Source: a virus
Virus record (IMG/VR): IMGVR_UViG_3300033571_010419
Coordinates: 1-22,831 of that record
Strand: one strand, 5' to 3'
DNA: 22,831 nt
Part shown: piece after piece, positions 5,469 through 13,432 of the stretch
Layout: each line of letters opens with the position of its first letter
How positions within the stretch are numbered: position 1 is the first letter of the stretch
Made by a program: the position numbers and the translations under genes
Notes under the pieces: generated by a model
The model's database searches: none
The model's input: the letters and a program-made list of their open reading frames with translations, nothing else
What the model was told of the DNA's origin: nothing

Positions 5469-8400
5469 GTCGTGTCCCTTTTGCCACAGACGTCCATTGA
5501 CCCACTGTTTCCATAGTTGTTCGAGAACAAGTCGCTCCACTTAATAACTTGCGAAGAAACTGACAAGCTTCGATCACAGTCGCCGCTGACTGAAACTGAA
5601 GGCGGGCTAGAGTACGGACGTGTATTCAGATGACCTGACTCAATCCATCTGTTGCAAGTTAAGTTTGTGACCTCAGATAGTCGCCCAAATGTGTCGGAAT
5701 TAGTTTCACCACCCCAAGAAAGCACAAAGTTTACGTCCTGTCGCCGGGTAGGCGGCGAGTATTCCGTCTGGTATGAATCCCACTTGATTGGGTATTGCGT
5801 TGCATTCCACTGGGTAAATGATTCCGCTAGTCCGCTCCTGAATGCCAACCCAACGACAGACTCAGAGAAGTAACCGGAAGTCTCGTAAACCAGAACCAAA
5901 GGAGGGCGAGACGATGAGTATCCAGACCCGCCGCTGATTACCGAAATACTTTGAACTACTCCACCGGAGCATACCGCTGTAGCTAAAGCACCTTCCCCGT
6001 ATCCGTCGTGGATGATGACCGCCGGAGAGATGTAGCCACTGCCGCCGCCTGATATGGCGACCGACGTCACTCTTCCGCTTTCAGAAACAATGCAGGACGC
6101 AACGCATGGCACGTGCCTTAGAATCCCACCCGAGACGTCAATCTTTGTTCCTCGGACGTTGTAGCCGCTCGCTGCGTTTGTTATTGAAACTGACTGCACA
6201 GCACCTGAGCCGTCGAGAGCGGCGGACGCCGTCATGCCAACGCCAGACTCGCTGTTGAAAATGACCTCTGGGAACCTGCCCTGCTCAAATCGAAGACCAG
6301 ACCAACCGAATCTGTTTGATCCAGAGAGTGGATCAGTCCAGCTAACGATCAGGTTGTTCGTTAGCCGTGGGCTTAGGCCTGAGTAGCCAAAATCTCCGAA
6401 CGTGGTTGCGGCCGGGAGCGTCTTGACCTCGCGAGTTCCGACAGACGTTTTAGTGGCCTGCTTGAATTCTTGAACATCGACGTCCAGCGAGTTTGAAAAA
6501 ATAACCTTGGGCTTCTGGAAGAACTTCTCCGTCGGCATTACCAGAGGCTGGGATATTGGACCGCCGGGATAGCTAGTAGGTGCGTTAAATTTGACGCCTA
6601 CTCGCCTGTTGCCGACAATATGCGCCACTGAAGGCACGCAAGTGATGTCCACTTTGACAGCGGGCAATCCGTAGCCGACCTCCTCGAAATTGCTTGAATA
6701 GAAATTGCCGGGATTGATGATGTCGAAGCGTGAAATCGCCCCCTCGATGCGAGACTGGATTCTCCCGAAGGCGTCTTTCACGAGATCGTTTCGCTCATCA
6801 GAAGAGATCAGTCCGTCCCTGAACTTCGACTCCGCCTCAGCGGCGTCTGCATTGCCTCCCCCGGAGATAGAGACCTTGGGCGAAAACTGATATCCGCTGC
6901 CGGAGCTTTTGACTTTCGCGTAAAGGATGGAGGCATTGAGGCGACACGACGCAGAAGCTCCAGAGCCGGACTTTTCAACACTTGCAGACGCCGTCGCGCC
7001 GCTCCCCCCGCCGCCGACGAAAACAACGGTCGGCGGGTAGTCGACGTCATACCCTCTGCCCACGGACGTCACCACAACTCCAGTAATGACGCCGCTCTTG
7101 CTGATTCTGCAAACCCCACTGCCGCCGTCGCCAAGCCCTCTACTGTCGACGACAACCACTCGTGGAGGTGTTTTATATCCACTCCCCCCCGAGTTTAGGG
7201 AAATTGACTGCAACGTCCCCGTTGGCTCGAAGGAAATTGAAGGCGGCGATCTGTATTGCCCCGGCAATGAAAGCTCTACCTTGTCAACGCTCATGGAAAG
7301 CATCGCGAAAACTTTAGCCTGCGAGTTGCTCTGCCCGGTCAGCACAACACCCGGAGCGGACGTGTAGCTGCCGCCTTGGCTCTGGAGAATCACCGACGAG
7401 ACATACTGATCCATGACAGCAGACGCAGACACAGAGGCCACCTCGCCGTCTTCGTAGGTCTCCTCAGCAACTCTCACATCCGGCTCGCCGCTGTATCCCT
7501 CCCCCTTGTAGTTAACTCGTATCGAAGAAACGTAATATCGATCGAGCGATTCGATGTACTGGCAGATCGCCTCTGCTTCCGCAGTCTCTGTCGCGCCGCC
7601 GCCGACAAAGGAAACTGCGGGCGGGGATGTAAACAAGCCTGATCGTCCTGTGATTCTTATGAAAGCAACTCTCTTCAGCATCACTGCTTCGGCAGTTGCT
7701 CCCGAGCCGCCTCCTCCAGTAATCAAAACAGAAGGCTTGCCTTGGTAGCCGTCGCCGCCATCTGCGAGAACGAGCGACGAAACAAACCCAGAGGCAGTAG
7801 CCGTCGCAGAAGCTCGCGATCCCCTGTTTTCAAAAACAACCTTGGGTGCAGCTTTGTATCCCCCCCCACCGCCGTTCAGAGAGATATCTTTGATTGGCCC
7901 CGAAACTATTGCCTCGGCCTCCGCCCCGCTGCCGCCACCGCCCGACAGGGTTAGCACGGGCGCGGATGTGTACCCGTGGCCCGGATCGTCGACGCCGAGA
8001 GACACAAGCTTCCCATCTATGACGGCGTCAACCACGGCGACGTCTGGCGAGGGCTGCTGGGTCTTTACTAGGGGCCAGAGCGTGTAGTTGCTTCCGGGGT
8101 CTTCTATCGCGTATTCGACGTTCTGTACAGCAATCGGCTTGTGCAGATTAGTGTTGTTTACAGCATGGCCGAGGAAGTAGGCGTCGCCGCTTTGCGTAAG
8201 GCCCATATTGCACTCTGCCTTACTAAACCCGTGAGCGTAGCCTGCCGGGGTTGCGGCCAGAGGATTGTCGTAGCTTCGGAGCGAGCCGTCCGTGGTGATT
8301 CCATAATGAATCGAACAGTCCCTGAGTGCAACGTCTAGGTTCTTCAATCCATCATTCAGGCGGTACGGACGCCACATGAGGTCAAAGTTATAAGTGCCTT

Positions 8401-11400
8401 GGAATCCGGAAGAGGGATGTGACGCCGGTAGAAGAACCGCCTTAGCTCCTGATCCAGAACCACCAGATATGACTACTTCAGGAATGCTAGTGAAAAAAGG
8501 AAGAGTCATTATGTTCGGGTTCATAACGCGATCCACAAGCACAGTGTTAGGAATGGCAACACTGTCATCCATGTAGATGCCACCACCGCGTATGCAAATT
8601 TGCCTGAACTGCGGCCACGTCTCCAAGTTGAAGTCAGGCTGCGTGCTGTGCTGAACTGTAAATCCATCTGTGAGGCGTGCAGAGAGTGAGCTTGTGTATG
8701 TCGCGGAACTGTCTCGCGTTGAGAATTCTGGATCGACGAGGCTACCCCAACTTGTTGTATACAAAGGCTTCGCGTAAGGCTTATTCGATAGCGTGATGGT
8801 TCGCGACTGGTTTGAATCTAAAGCACCATACCCCGGACCTAGTATAATCGATGACGTTCTGTTGAATGGGTGAAATGGACTTGTCGAACTAACGACAGGT
8901 TCCTTTACGGAAATCGTCTTGGTTTCGTGAGTCGTGTACGAAAAGACTGGGCTTTGCCTTACGATCGAAACAAATCCTGCGTTTCGTAGTGTAAAGGTAA
9001 TTCCATCAGTGTCTTTATAGCCCTGTCCGGGGTCGGTAATTACGATCTTGTACGAAGTGGCGGGATACACGGAAGCCGCGTCGTCATATTCTTGATTGAT
9101 CGTCACGTCCTCTTCTGGCGGAAGAAGATAGGTGTGCTGATACGAACCAATAGAAAATACTTCCGACGTGGGATTTCCTAGCAAGCCAGAGTTACTTGCC
9201 ATAATCGTGACTTCTGCTTCGTCGGTTTCCCAACTCCAAGTCACGTCGCATTCGGCTTTCCACGCCTTGATCGTGACTTTGTCTTGCTCGCTTAAAGCTG
9301 CCCCTGCTGGGTGCGTAAGTGGAGATGATCCGACGGCAGAGAGCCGCCATAGGTCGTTTTCATTTGAGATGCCGTGAAGAAGCCCCTGATAGTAGAAGAG
9401 CTTTCTAAAAGACGAAGGCGCGTCGAGAAGTGCCTTCCGACCGCCGCCGATGTCACCCAACGATCTCGTGTAGCAAGCTCCAGATGGGATGAAACTGCCC
9501 GAGAATGCCCTGTCGGCTCCTTTTGACTTTTGCCTGACAGGAGAAAGTAAGTCTCGACTGTATTCAAATGGGACGAAGACTTGATAGCCATTTACGAAAA
9601 ACTGGCCCATTGAATCGAAGAACAGTTTGTCTCGGACGGCTTGCGGAATTGATAAATGGTTGAGGGTGTAAATGCCTCTTGTCATGCCGAAATGATTTGA
9701 CCAGATGGCCTCTCTGAATCTATTGGTGCGAGGGCTTGCAATCTCGTAAGAAGGAAACGTAAGGGCAGCGGATAGCGACAGAGCTTCACGAGCGGTGGGG
9801 AAGAAGGCGTAGATGAGGTAATCCACTGTCGAATAAAAATAATCTGACGATGTTGAAAAGAAATAGCCACCTTGATTCGCAATGTCTGCCCTGTTAAATG
9901 CGCCGAACGTGTGAGGCTTGAGCATCGAGCTAGTGCTACTGATCTCGCCATAGAGTCGCTTTGAGTTATCAAACCGAGATTCGTCTGAAGAGTCGACTAT
10001 TGTTAACCCGAACCCGACAGGAGCAGGGGGGGTGCGGGCGGGTTGCAGAGAGCCGCTGTCTGATGACTGAAGACCCCAAGTGTAAGGCCAGCCTCCGGCT
10101 ATGCCGCTGGACTGACCTTCTTTGCAGCATACATCAGTCCAGTCGCTTCTGTCTCCGACGCGGCGCGGGGTAAGTATTTCATCACTTATAAAGACTGATG
10201 GCTCGTATGTGTAACCCGCACCGCCTTCCATTACAGTGCAGGAAAGCTGATAAGTGTCCTGTGAATAGCTGGAACTCTTGTACGACCAACTGGTTGACAA
10301 CTCTAGTCCGCCGCCTCCGACATTGTTGCTGTAACAAAGAACAGCAAGCGGCGGTGGGGACTCTGGCCTGTGATGTTCGGTAACTAACGGGCTTATCCAC
10401 TGCGTTTGCTCAGGAACAGTTCTTGAGAACAGGTACTCAGGCGCATAGAAATCTGCACCCAACCCGCCAATGCCGGTCTTCTCGTCGACTGAGCCCCTGA
10501 GTGTGCCAAAAGAAATGCTTTTTGTGAGCGGTCGAAGTGGCGGGCCAGACTGGTAGACACCCCAAGGCGTGTACGGCTTGTCCTTATAGATGCTGTTATT
10601 CAGCAAAGGATCGTTGGCGTAGTCGACATAATTCTCAAGAGTTGGGGAGTTGCAAACAAACGCCGCCCCCCCCGCGAATCGGTCAACTTCAGTCCATCTC
10701 CCAGACGGCTCATACGGGCTTGGAACTCCGTCGAGGTATACGTATGGGGAATCCACTGTGCGAGGTGACTTGCTTGCCTGCGAAGGAGCGACTATTGCAA
10801 AGTTCGGCCTAAAGGGAGCGACTTGTGGGTATGTGTAAGAAGGCCAAGTGACCTGAATAACGCCCGGCGACTTTCTTACGGGGGGTGTGTCTGGAAAAAG
10901 TATTGTCCAGTCACCATTGCGTGAATTGAATGGCTCAACCAAGAGCGGCAGATCGTCATCCTCGTGGCTTACTAATTTGACGGACGGCCTGATCGTTGAA
11001 TAATCGATGTCGCCAAGGATCGATCTGTTGTCGCCCCCTGAATACGGAACAGAGTTCGAGTACAGGTAAGAGCAAGTCGTTGCCCCCGCGTGCATTTTGC
11101 CGTTGCCTACAGTAATGGTGTCTAAGCCGAGGTCGTCAATCCTTGAAACGGACGACGGCGATAGATTCACAATCGCTGCTGTAAGGTCTGTCTTGTAGGG
11201 CAACGAAATGACCACCCGTGCGGGTGAATTAACTCGGTGGCTGTATCCAGAGCCGCCATTTACGACCTTCATGTCAACCTGCGTTGAAATAACACCAAAC
11301 CTAATGTTCTGCGAAAACGCGGCTCCGCCCGTTAGGGTTCCGGATAGCACCACAGAGGGGAGGTACATGTACTCTCCACCAAAAGTGCAGGAGACCGAGG

Positions 11401-12208
11401 CAATCACGCCCCCCTCGCCTAGCGTGACCTCAAACGTGGCCGCTTTCGAGTTTGTGTCTCTGGCGTCGGCGGTCACAATGACGGAGGGTGGGGAAGAAAA
11501 GGACGGGGCCGGATATATGTAGCGGTATAGCTGGGCGTTGTCGTTAAAAGTTAAGCTATACAATATTGAGCAGGAAACTGACGCGCCTTGCCCGTAGTAG
11601 TCTCTCTGAACAGTCACAGACGAAGGCTGTATCGAAGTGACTAGGCCAAGGTAGATCAAATAAAAATCGTATTCCACAGTGAAGTCGAGTACATCCAGTG
11701 ACTCAACACTGGAGTTCAGAACGGCACGAGGCGTTCTGCTACCGAAATCGGCTTCGTCGAACCCTGTGTTGACTCCCCAAGTCCAGACGGTTCCGTCTCG
11801 CTTCAGTGCCACCGCATGCCCACCGCTCGCAGAAACCTTCTTCCAAGGCCCGGAAGAAATCTTCTTCGGAAATATGCTCGAATTGAGAGTTCCGTCTCCA
11901 AGAGGGCCGTCCCCCCATCCCCAAAGGCTTCCGTCAGCAAGTATGCCGTAACCCCTTGCGTCTGCTTGGCTCAGGCTCACCCAGTCGCCTTGGCGTGGTA
12001 TCGTTGTGCCACCAGTTCCAAGCAGAGGCGGGTTCAGGGGGTACTGAACTGCATACTTGCCGCGACCGAGTGCTGCCGACTTTATGTCGCTCCGGTTTAT
12101 GTAATCCAACCGGTAGAAGCCGTTGCTTGTGCTATACACAGACAGCGACAAGGCGTAGCTCGACCATGAATACGCTAGATTCGTTGGGCAGCAGCATCTC
12201 ATAGTCAC
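5465..12208 (-). CDS. Giant tail-tip/fibre protein with RCC1-like and GGSGY repeats
   Basis: This single 2247-residue frame starts at GTG 12208, overlapping the previous stop as GTGA; ATG 12202 is an alternative. The N-terminus has three consecutive Cys (RCCCPTN). Residues about 74-165 carry two clear RCC1-type propeller repeats (YGILADGSLWGWG and HAVALKRDGTVWTWG). Weaker RCC1-like pieces appear near residues 503, 690, 945 and 1305. About 18 Gly-rich units of the type GGSGY..PP.V.ISGGGGSGA.A.A are scattered from residue 320 and dense from about 1370 to 1790 and 1990 to 2110. The gene lies at the distal end of the tail module, so a receptor-binding fibre or tail-tip role is likely. No peptidase, lyase or hydrolase motif was seen. 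Its DNA appears more AT-rich than the neighbouring genes. Confidence 0.85.
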   Translation of the reverse strand: MTMRCCCPTNLAYSWSSYALSLSVYSTSNGFYRLDYINRSDIKSAALGRGKYAVQYPLNPPLLGTGGTTIPRQGDWVSLSQADARGYGILADGSLWGWGDGPLGDGTLNSSIFPKKISSGPWKKVSASGGHAVALKRDGTVWTWGVNTGFDEADFGSRTPRAVLNSSVESLDVLDFTVEYDFYLIYLGLVTSIQPSSVTVQRDYYGQGASVSCSILYSLTFNDNAQLYRYIYPAPSFSSPPSVIVTADARDTNSKAATFEVTLGEGGVIASVSCTFGGEYMYLPSVVLSGTLTGGAAFSQNIRFGVISTQVDMKVVNGGSGYSHRVNSPARVVISLPYKTDLTAAIVNLSPSSVSRIDDLGLDTITVGNGKMHAGATTCSYLYSNSVPYSGGDNRSILGDIDYSTIRPSVKLVSHEDDDLPLLVEPFNSRNGDWTILFPDTPPVRKSPGVIQVTWPSYTYPQVAPFRPNFAIVAPSQASKSPRTVDSPYVYLDGVPSPYEPSGRWTEVDRFAGGAAFVCNSPTLENYVDYANDPLLNNSIYKDKPYTPWGVYQSGPPLRPLTKSISFGTLRGSVDEKTGIGGLGADFYAPEYLFSRTVPEQTQWISPLVTEHHRPESPPPLAVLCYSNNVGGGGLELSTSWSYKSSSYSQDTYQLSCTVMEGGAGYTYEPSVFISDEILTPRRVGDRSDWTDVCCKEGQSSGIAGGWPYTWGLQSSDSGSLQPARTPPAPVGFGLTIVDSSDESRFDNSKRLYGEISSTSSMLKPHTFGAFNRADIANQGGYFFSTSSDYFYSTVDYLIYAFFPTAREALSLSAALTFPSYEIASPRTNRFREAIWSNHFGMTRGIYTLNHLSIPQAVRDKLFFDSMGQFFVNGYQVFVPFEYSRDLLSPVRQKSKGADRAFSGSFIPSGACYTRSLGDIGGGRKALLDAPSSFRKLFYYQGLLHGISNENDLWRLSAVGSSPLTHPAGAALSEQDKVTIKAWKAECDVTWSWETDEAEVTIMASNSGLLGNPTSEVFSIGSYQHTYLLPPEEDVTINQEYDDAASVYPATSYKIVITDPGQGYKDTDGITFTLRNAGFVSIVRQSPVFSYTTHETKTISVKEPVVSSTSPFHPFNRTSSIILGPGYGALDSNQSRTITLSNKPYAKPLYTTSWGSLVDPEFSTRDSSATYTSSLSARLTDGFTVQHSTQPDFNLETWPQFRQICIRGGGIYMDDSVAIPNTVLVDRVMNPNIMTLPFFTSIPEVVISGGSGSGAKAVLLPASHPSSGFQGTYNFDLMWRPYRLNDGLKNLDVALRDCSIHYGITTDGSLRSYDNPLAATPAGYAHGFSKAECNMGLTQSGDAYFLGHAVNNTNLHKPIAVQNVEYAIEDPGSNYTLWPLVKTQQPSPDVAVVDAVIDGKLVSLGVDDPGHGYTSAPVLTLSGGGGSGAEAEAIVSGPIKDISLNGGGGGYKAAPKVVFENRGSRASATATASGFVSSLVLADGGDGYQGKPSVLITGGGGSGATAEAVMLKRVAFIRITGRSGLFTSPPAVSFVGGGATETAEAEAICQYIESLDRYYVSSIRVNYKGEGYSGEPDVRVAEETYEDGEVASVSASAVMDQYVSSVILQSQGGSYTSAPGVVLTGQSNSQAKVFAMLSMSVDKVELSLPGQYRSPPSISFEPTGTLQSISLNSGGSGYKTPPRVVVVDSRGLGDGGSGVCRISKSGVITGVVVTSVGRGYDVDYPPTVVFVGGGGSGATASASVEKSGSGASASCRLNASILYAKVKSSGSGYQFSPKVSISGGGNADAAEAESKFRDGLISSDERNDLVKDAFGRIQSRIEGAISRFDIINPGNFYSSNFEEVGYGLPAVKVDITCVPSVAHIVGNRRVGVKFNAPTSYPGGPISQPLVMPTEKFFQKPKVIFSNSLDVDVQEFKQATKTSVGTREVKTLPAATTFGDFGYSGLSPRLTNNLIVSWTDPLSGSNRFGWSGLRFEQGRFPEVIFNSESGVGMTASAALDGSGAVQSVSITNAASGYNVRGTKIDVSGGILRHVPCVASCIVSESGRVTSVAISGGGSGYISPAVIIHDGYGEGALATAVCSGGVVQSISVISGGSGYSSSRPPLVLVYETSGYFSESVVGLAFRSGLAESFTQWNATQYPIKWDSYQTEYSPPTRRQDVNFVLSWGGETNSDTFGRLSEVTNLTCNRWIESGHLNTRPYSSPPSVSVSGDCDRSLSVSSQVIKWSDLFSNNYGNSGSMDVCGKRDTT
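5890..6240 (-). repeat. C-terminal block of GGSGY protein repeats
   Basis: Three units lie near the C-terminus of the giant protein: NAASGYNVRGTKIDVSGG, AISGGGSGYISPAVIIHDG and SVISGGSGYSSSRPPLVLV. They alternate with short Ala/Ser strands (GALATAVCSGG, ASCIVSESGRV). They are diverged at DNA level, so this is an old protein repeat and not a recent DNA repeat. Confidence 0.7.
6850..8110 (-). repeat. Dense array of GGSGY protein repeats
   Basis: Within the giant gene about a dozen units follow each other at 30-45 residue intervals, for example DDPGHGYTSAPVLTLSGGGG, ADGGDGYQGKPSVLITGGGG and NSGGSGYKTPPRVVVV. Each has a Gly-rich turn with an aromatic residue, a Pro-containing strand, then GGGGSGA and an Ala-rich strand. 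The pattern suggests a long beta-rich shaft or lattice built from repeated strands. Confidence 0.8.
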
Positions 12209-12564
12209 TCACAGGCAGACGTTAGCAGCACGTAGTTTCCATCGAGCATTGTCACGAAACACAGTCGCGTGTTTCCGGAATAGAGAATGTCGGAGCTAAT
12301 GTTTTTCACTTCGGCGGTGGTGCCAGAAACAGAGAGAGTCTTGAAAGAACCTTTCAGCCAGTTCCCCGCGAAGGTCGCAGTAGCGATCGCCCCGCCTCCT
12401 CCCCCCGCCGCCCTCGGCAGCGTCGATCCCTTCCGCCCTCGCCGTGCCCCCTCGACCGTGCCGACGACGTTCGCAATACGCTGGGCGTCAGCCAGCTTGA
12501 ACTGAACAGGCTGCTCGCCAGAGTTGCCAGCACCACGGTCTTGCCTCGACGGGCCATAGCCCAT
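12205..12564 (-). CDS. Small distal tail protein, unknown
   Basis: This 119-residue protein starts at ATG 12564 with GAGGTGA upstream. It has a polar N-terminus, a helix-like segment (FKLADAQRIANVVGTVEGAR), a basic linker, five consecutive Gly near residue 55 and a strand-rich C-terminus (LCFVTMLDGNYVLLTSACE). The final ...DGNYVLLTSACE pattern resembles short proteins found next to fibre genes in other phages, but I cannot name a family. Its stop overlaps the start of the giant fibre-like gene, so it may be an adaptor or assembly partner of that protein; this is inferred from position only. Confidence 0.7.
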   Translation of the reverse strand: MGYGPSRQDRGAGNSGEQPVQFKLADAQRIANVVGTVEGARRGRKGSTLPRAAGGGGGAIATATFAGNWLKGSFKTLSVSGTTAEVKNISSDILYSGNTRLCFVTMLDGNYVLLTSACE

Positions 12565-12572
12565 AACTCACC

Positions 12573-13430
12573 TCACGATGGCAGGATCGGGAACGTGCCG
12601 GTGAACGGCAGCATCCGATAGATGCGAAACGACAGAAGGTCTGGGGGCTGGCCGGGAGTCTTGGCACGACCGGCACTCAATGCAGCCGGTTCGCTGACAG
12701 GCTCAGAGCCAGCCATGATCTTCTTGCGTGCCCCGCCGACGATCTCATTAAAGCCGACGTCCCACGTTTGCAAGTCCCAGCCCGTGCCCCGGTACGCGAG
12801 AGTGGTGCTGGTCTCCCAGTACAAATACTTCGTCTCGTTGACTTCCTCGATCTTCCGGTTGCCCGTGATCGACATACACTTCCACGTCTTCGGGGCACCT
12901 CCGCTCCACGTGTCAGAATTGATCGCGCCGACATACGCCTGAGCCTTTGCGTAGTTGAAAGGCGGAGGAGTGTTGATCGTGATCGACACCGTGAACTCAC
13001 CCTCGTCCCGGTCGAGACCTCCGATCGGGTCTCCCGCCGTGTTGATGATGATCCGCTTCGTGTTGTTGTCATTGCTGTTTGGGTAGTACCAGAACGCCGG
13101 AGCCGACGCGAGACCCCCGCTGAACGAGAACTGAGCCGGGCGGTCGAGCGGGTTCTCGTCAAGGTCTTCAGCAGCCTTGTACGTGAACGTGAGCTTGTAA
13201 TGAAACGGCGAGTCGCCGTCCTGCTGGATGTTCGAGTCAATGAGGAGCGCGTTCGCGTCCTCTGGGTGCGGGTCTAGCCAGTTGATGCCCGGCTGAGCAG
13301 AGATCGCCTGAAGGTCTGTATTCGGATCATCGACACGTACAAGAAAGATGCGAGTGAATACAGGCACGTCGCCGTAGGTTGTCTGGCGACCTCGGCCACG
13401 GAACATCTCTCTGGAATCTACTACTGCCAT
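12573..13430 (-). CDS. Distal tail / baseplate-type structural protein, unknown family
   Basis: This 285-residue protein lies directly after the tape measure gene, where siphoviruses encode distal tail proteins. The sequence is strand-rich with few charged helices. It includes FHYKLTFTYKAAEDL, GEFTVSITINTPPPF, a Trp-rich region (YLYWETSTTLAYRGTGWDLQ) and DVGFNEIVGG, and ends with a short hydrophobic tail (MLPFTGTFPILPS). The segment TWDVGFNEIVGG recalls minor tail proteins seen in other environmental phages, but no named family could be assigned. The ATG at 13430 is 2 bases from the tape measure stop. A structural role is likely; the exact part is not known. Confidence 0.7.
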   Translation of the reverse strand: MAVVDSREMFRGRGRQTTYGDVPVFTRIFLVRVDDPNTDLQAISAQPGINWLDPHPEDANALLIDSNIQQDGDSPFHYKLTFTYKAAEDLDENPLDRPAQFSFSGGLASAPAFWYYPNSNDNNTKRIIINTAGDPIGGLDRDEGEFTVSITINTPPPFNYAKAQAYVGAINSDTWSGGAPKTWKCMSITGNRKIEEVNETKYLYWETSTTLAYRGTGWDLQTWDVGFNEIVGGARKKIMAGSEPVSEPAALSAGRAKTPGQPPDLLSFRIYRMLPFTGTFPILPS

Positions 13431-13432
13431 GA

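Noticed and set aside
5890-8110. Gly-rich repeats considered as a CRISPR array or DNA satellite
   Set aside because: Units are diverged at DNA level, vary in spacing and keep one open frame, so they are protein repeats.
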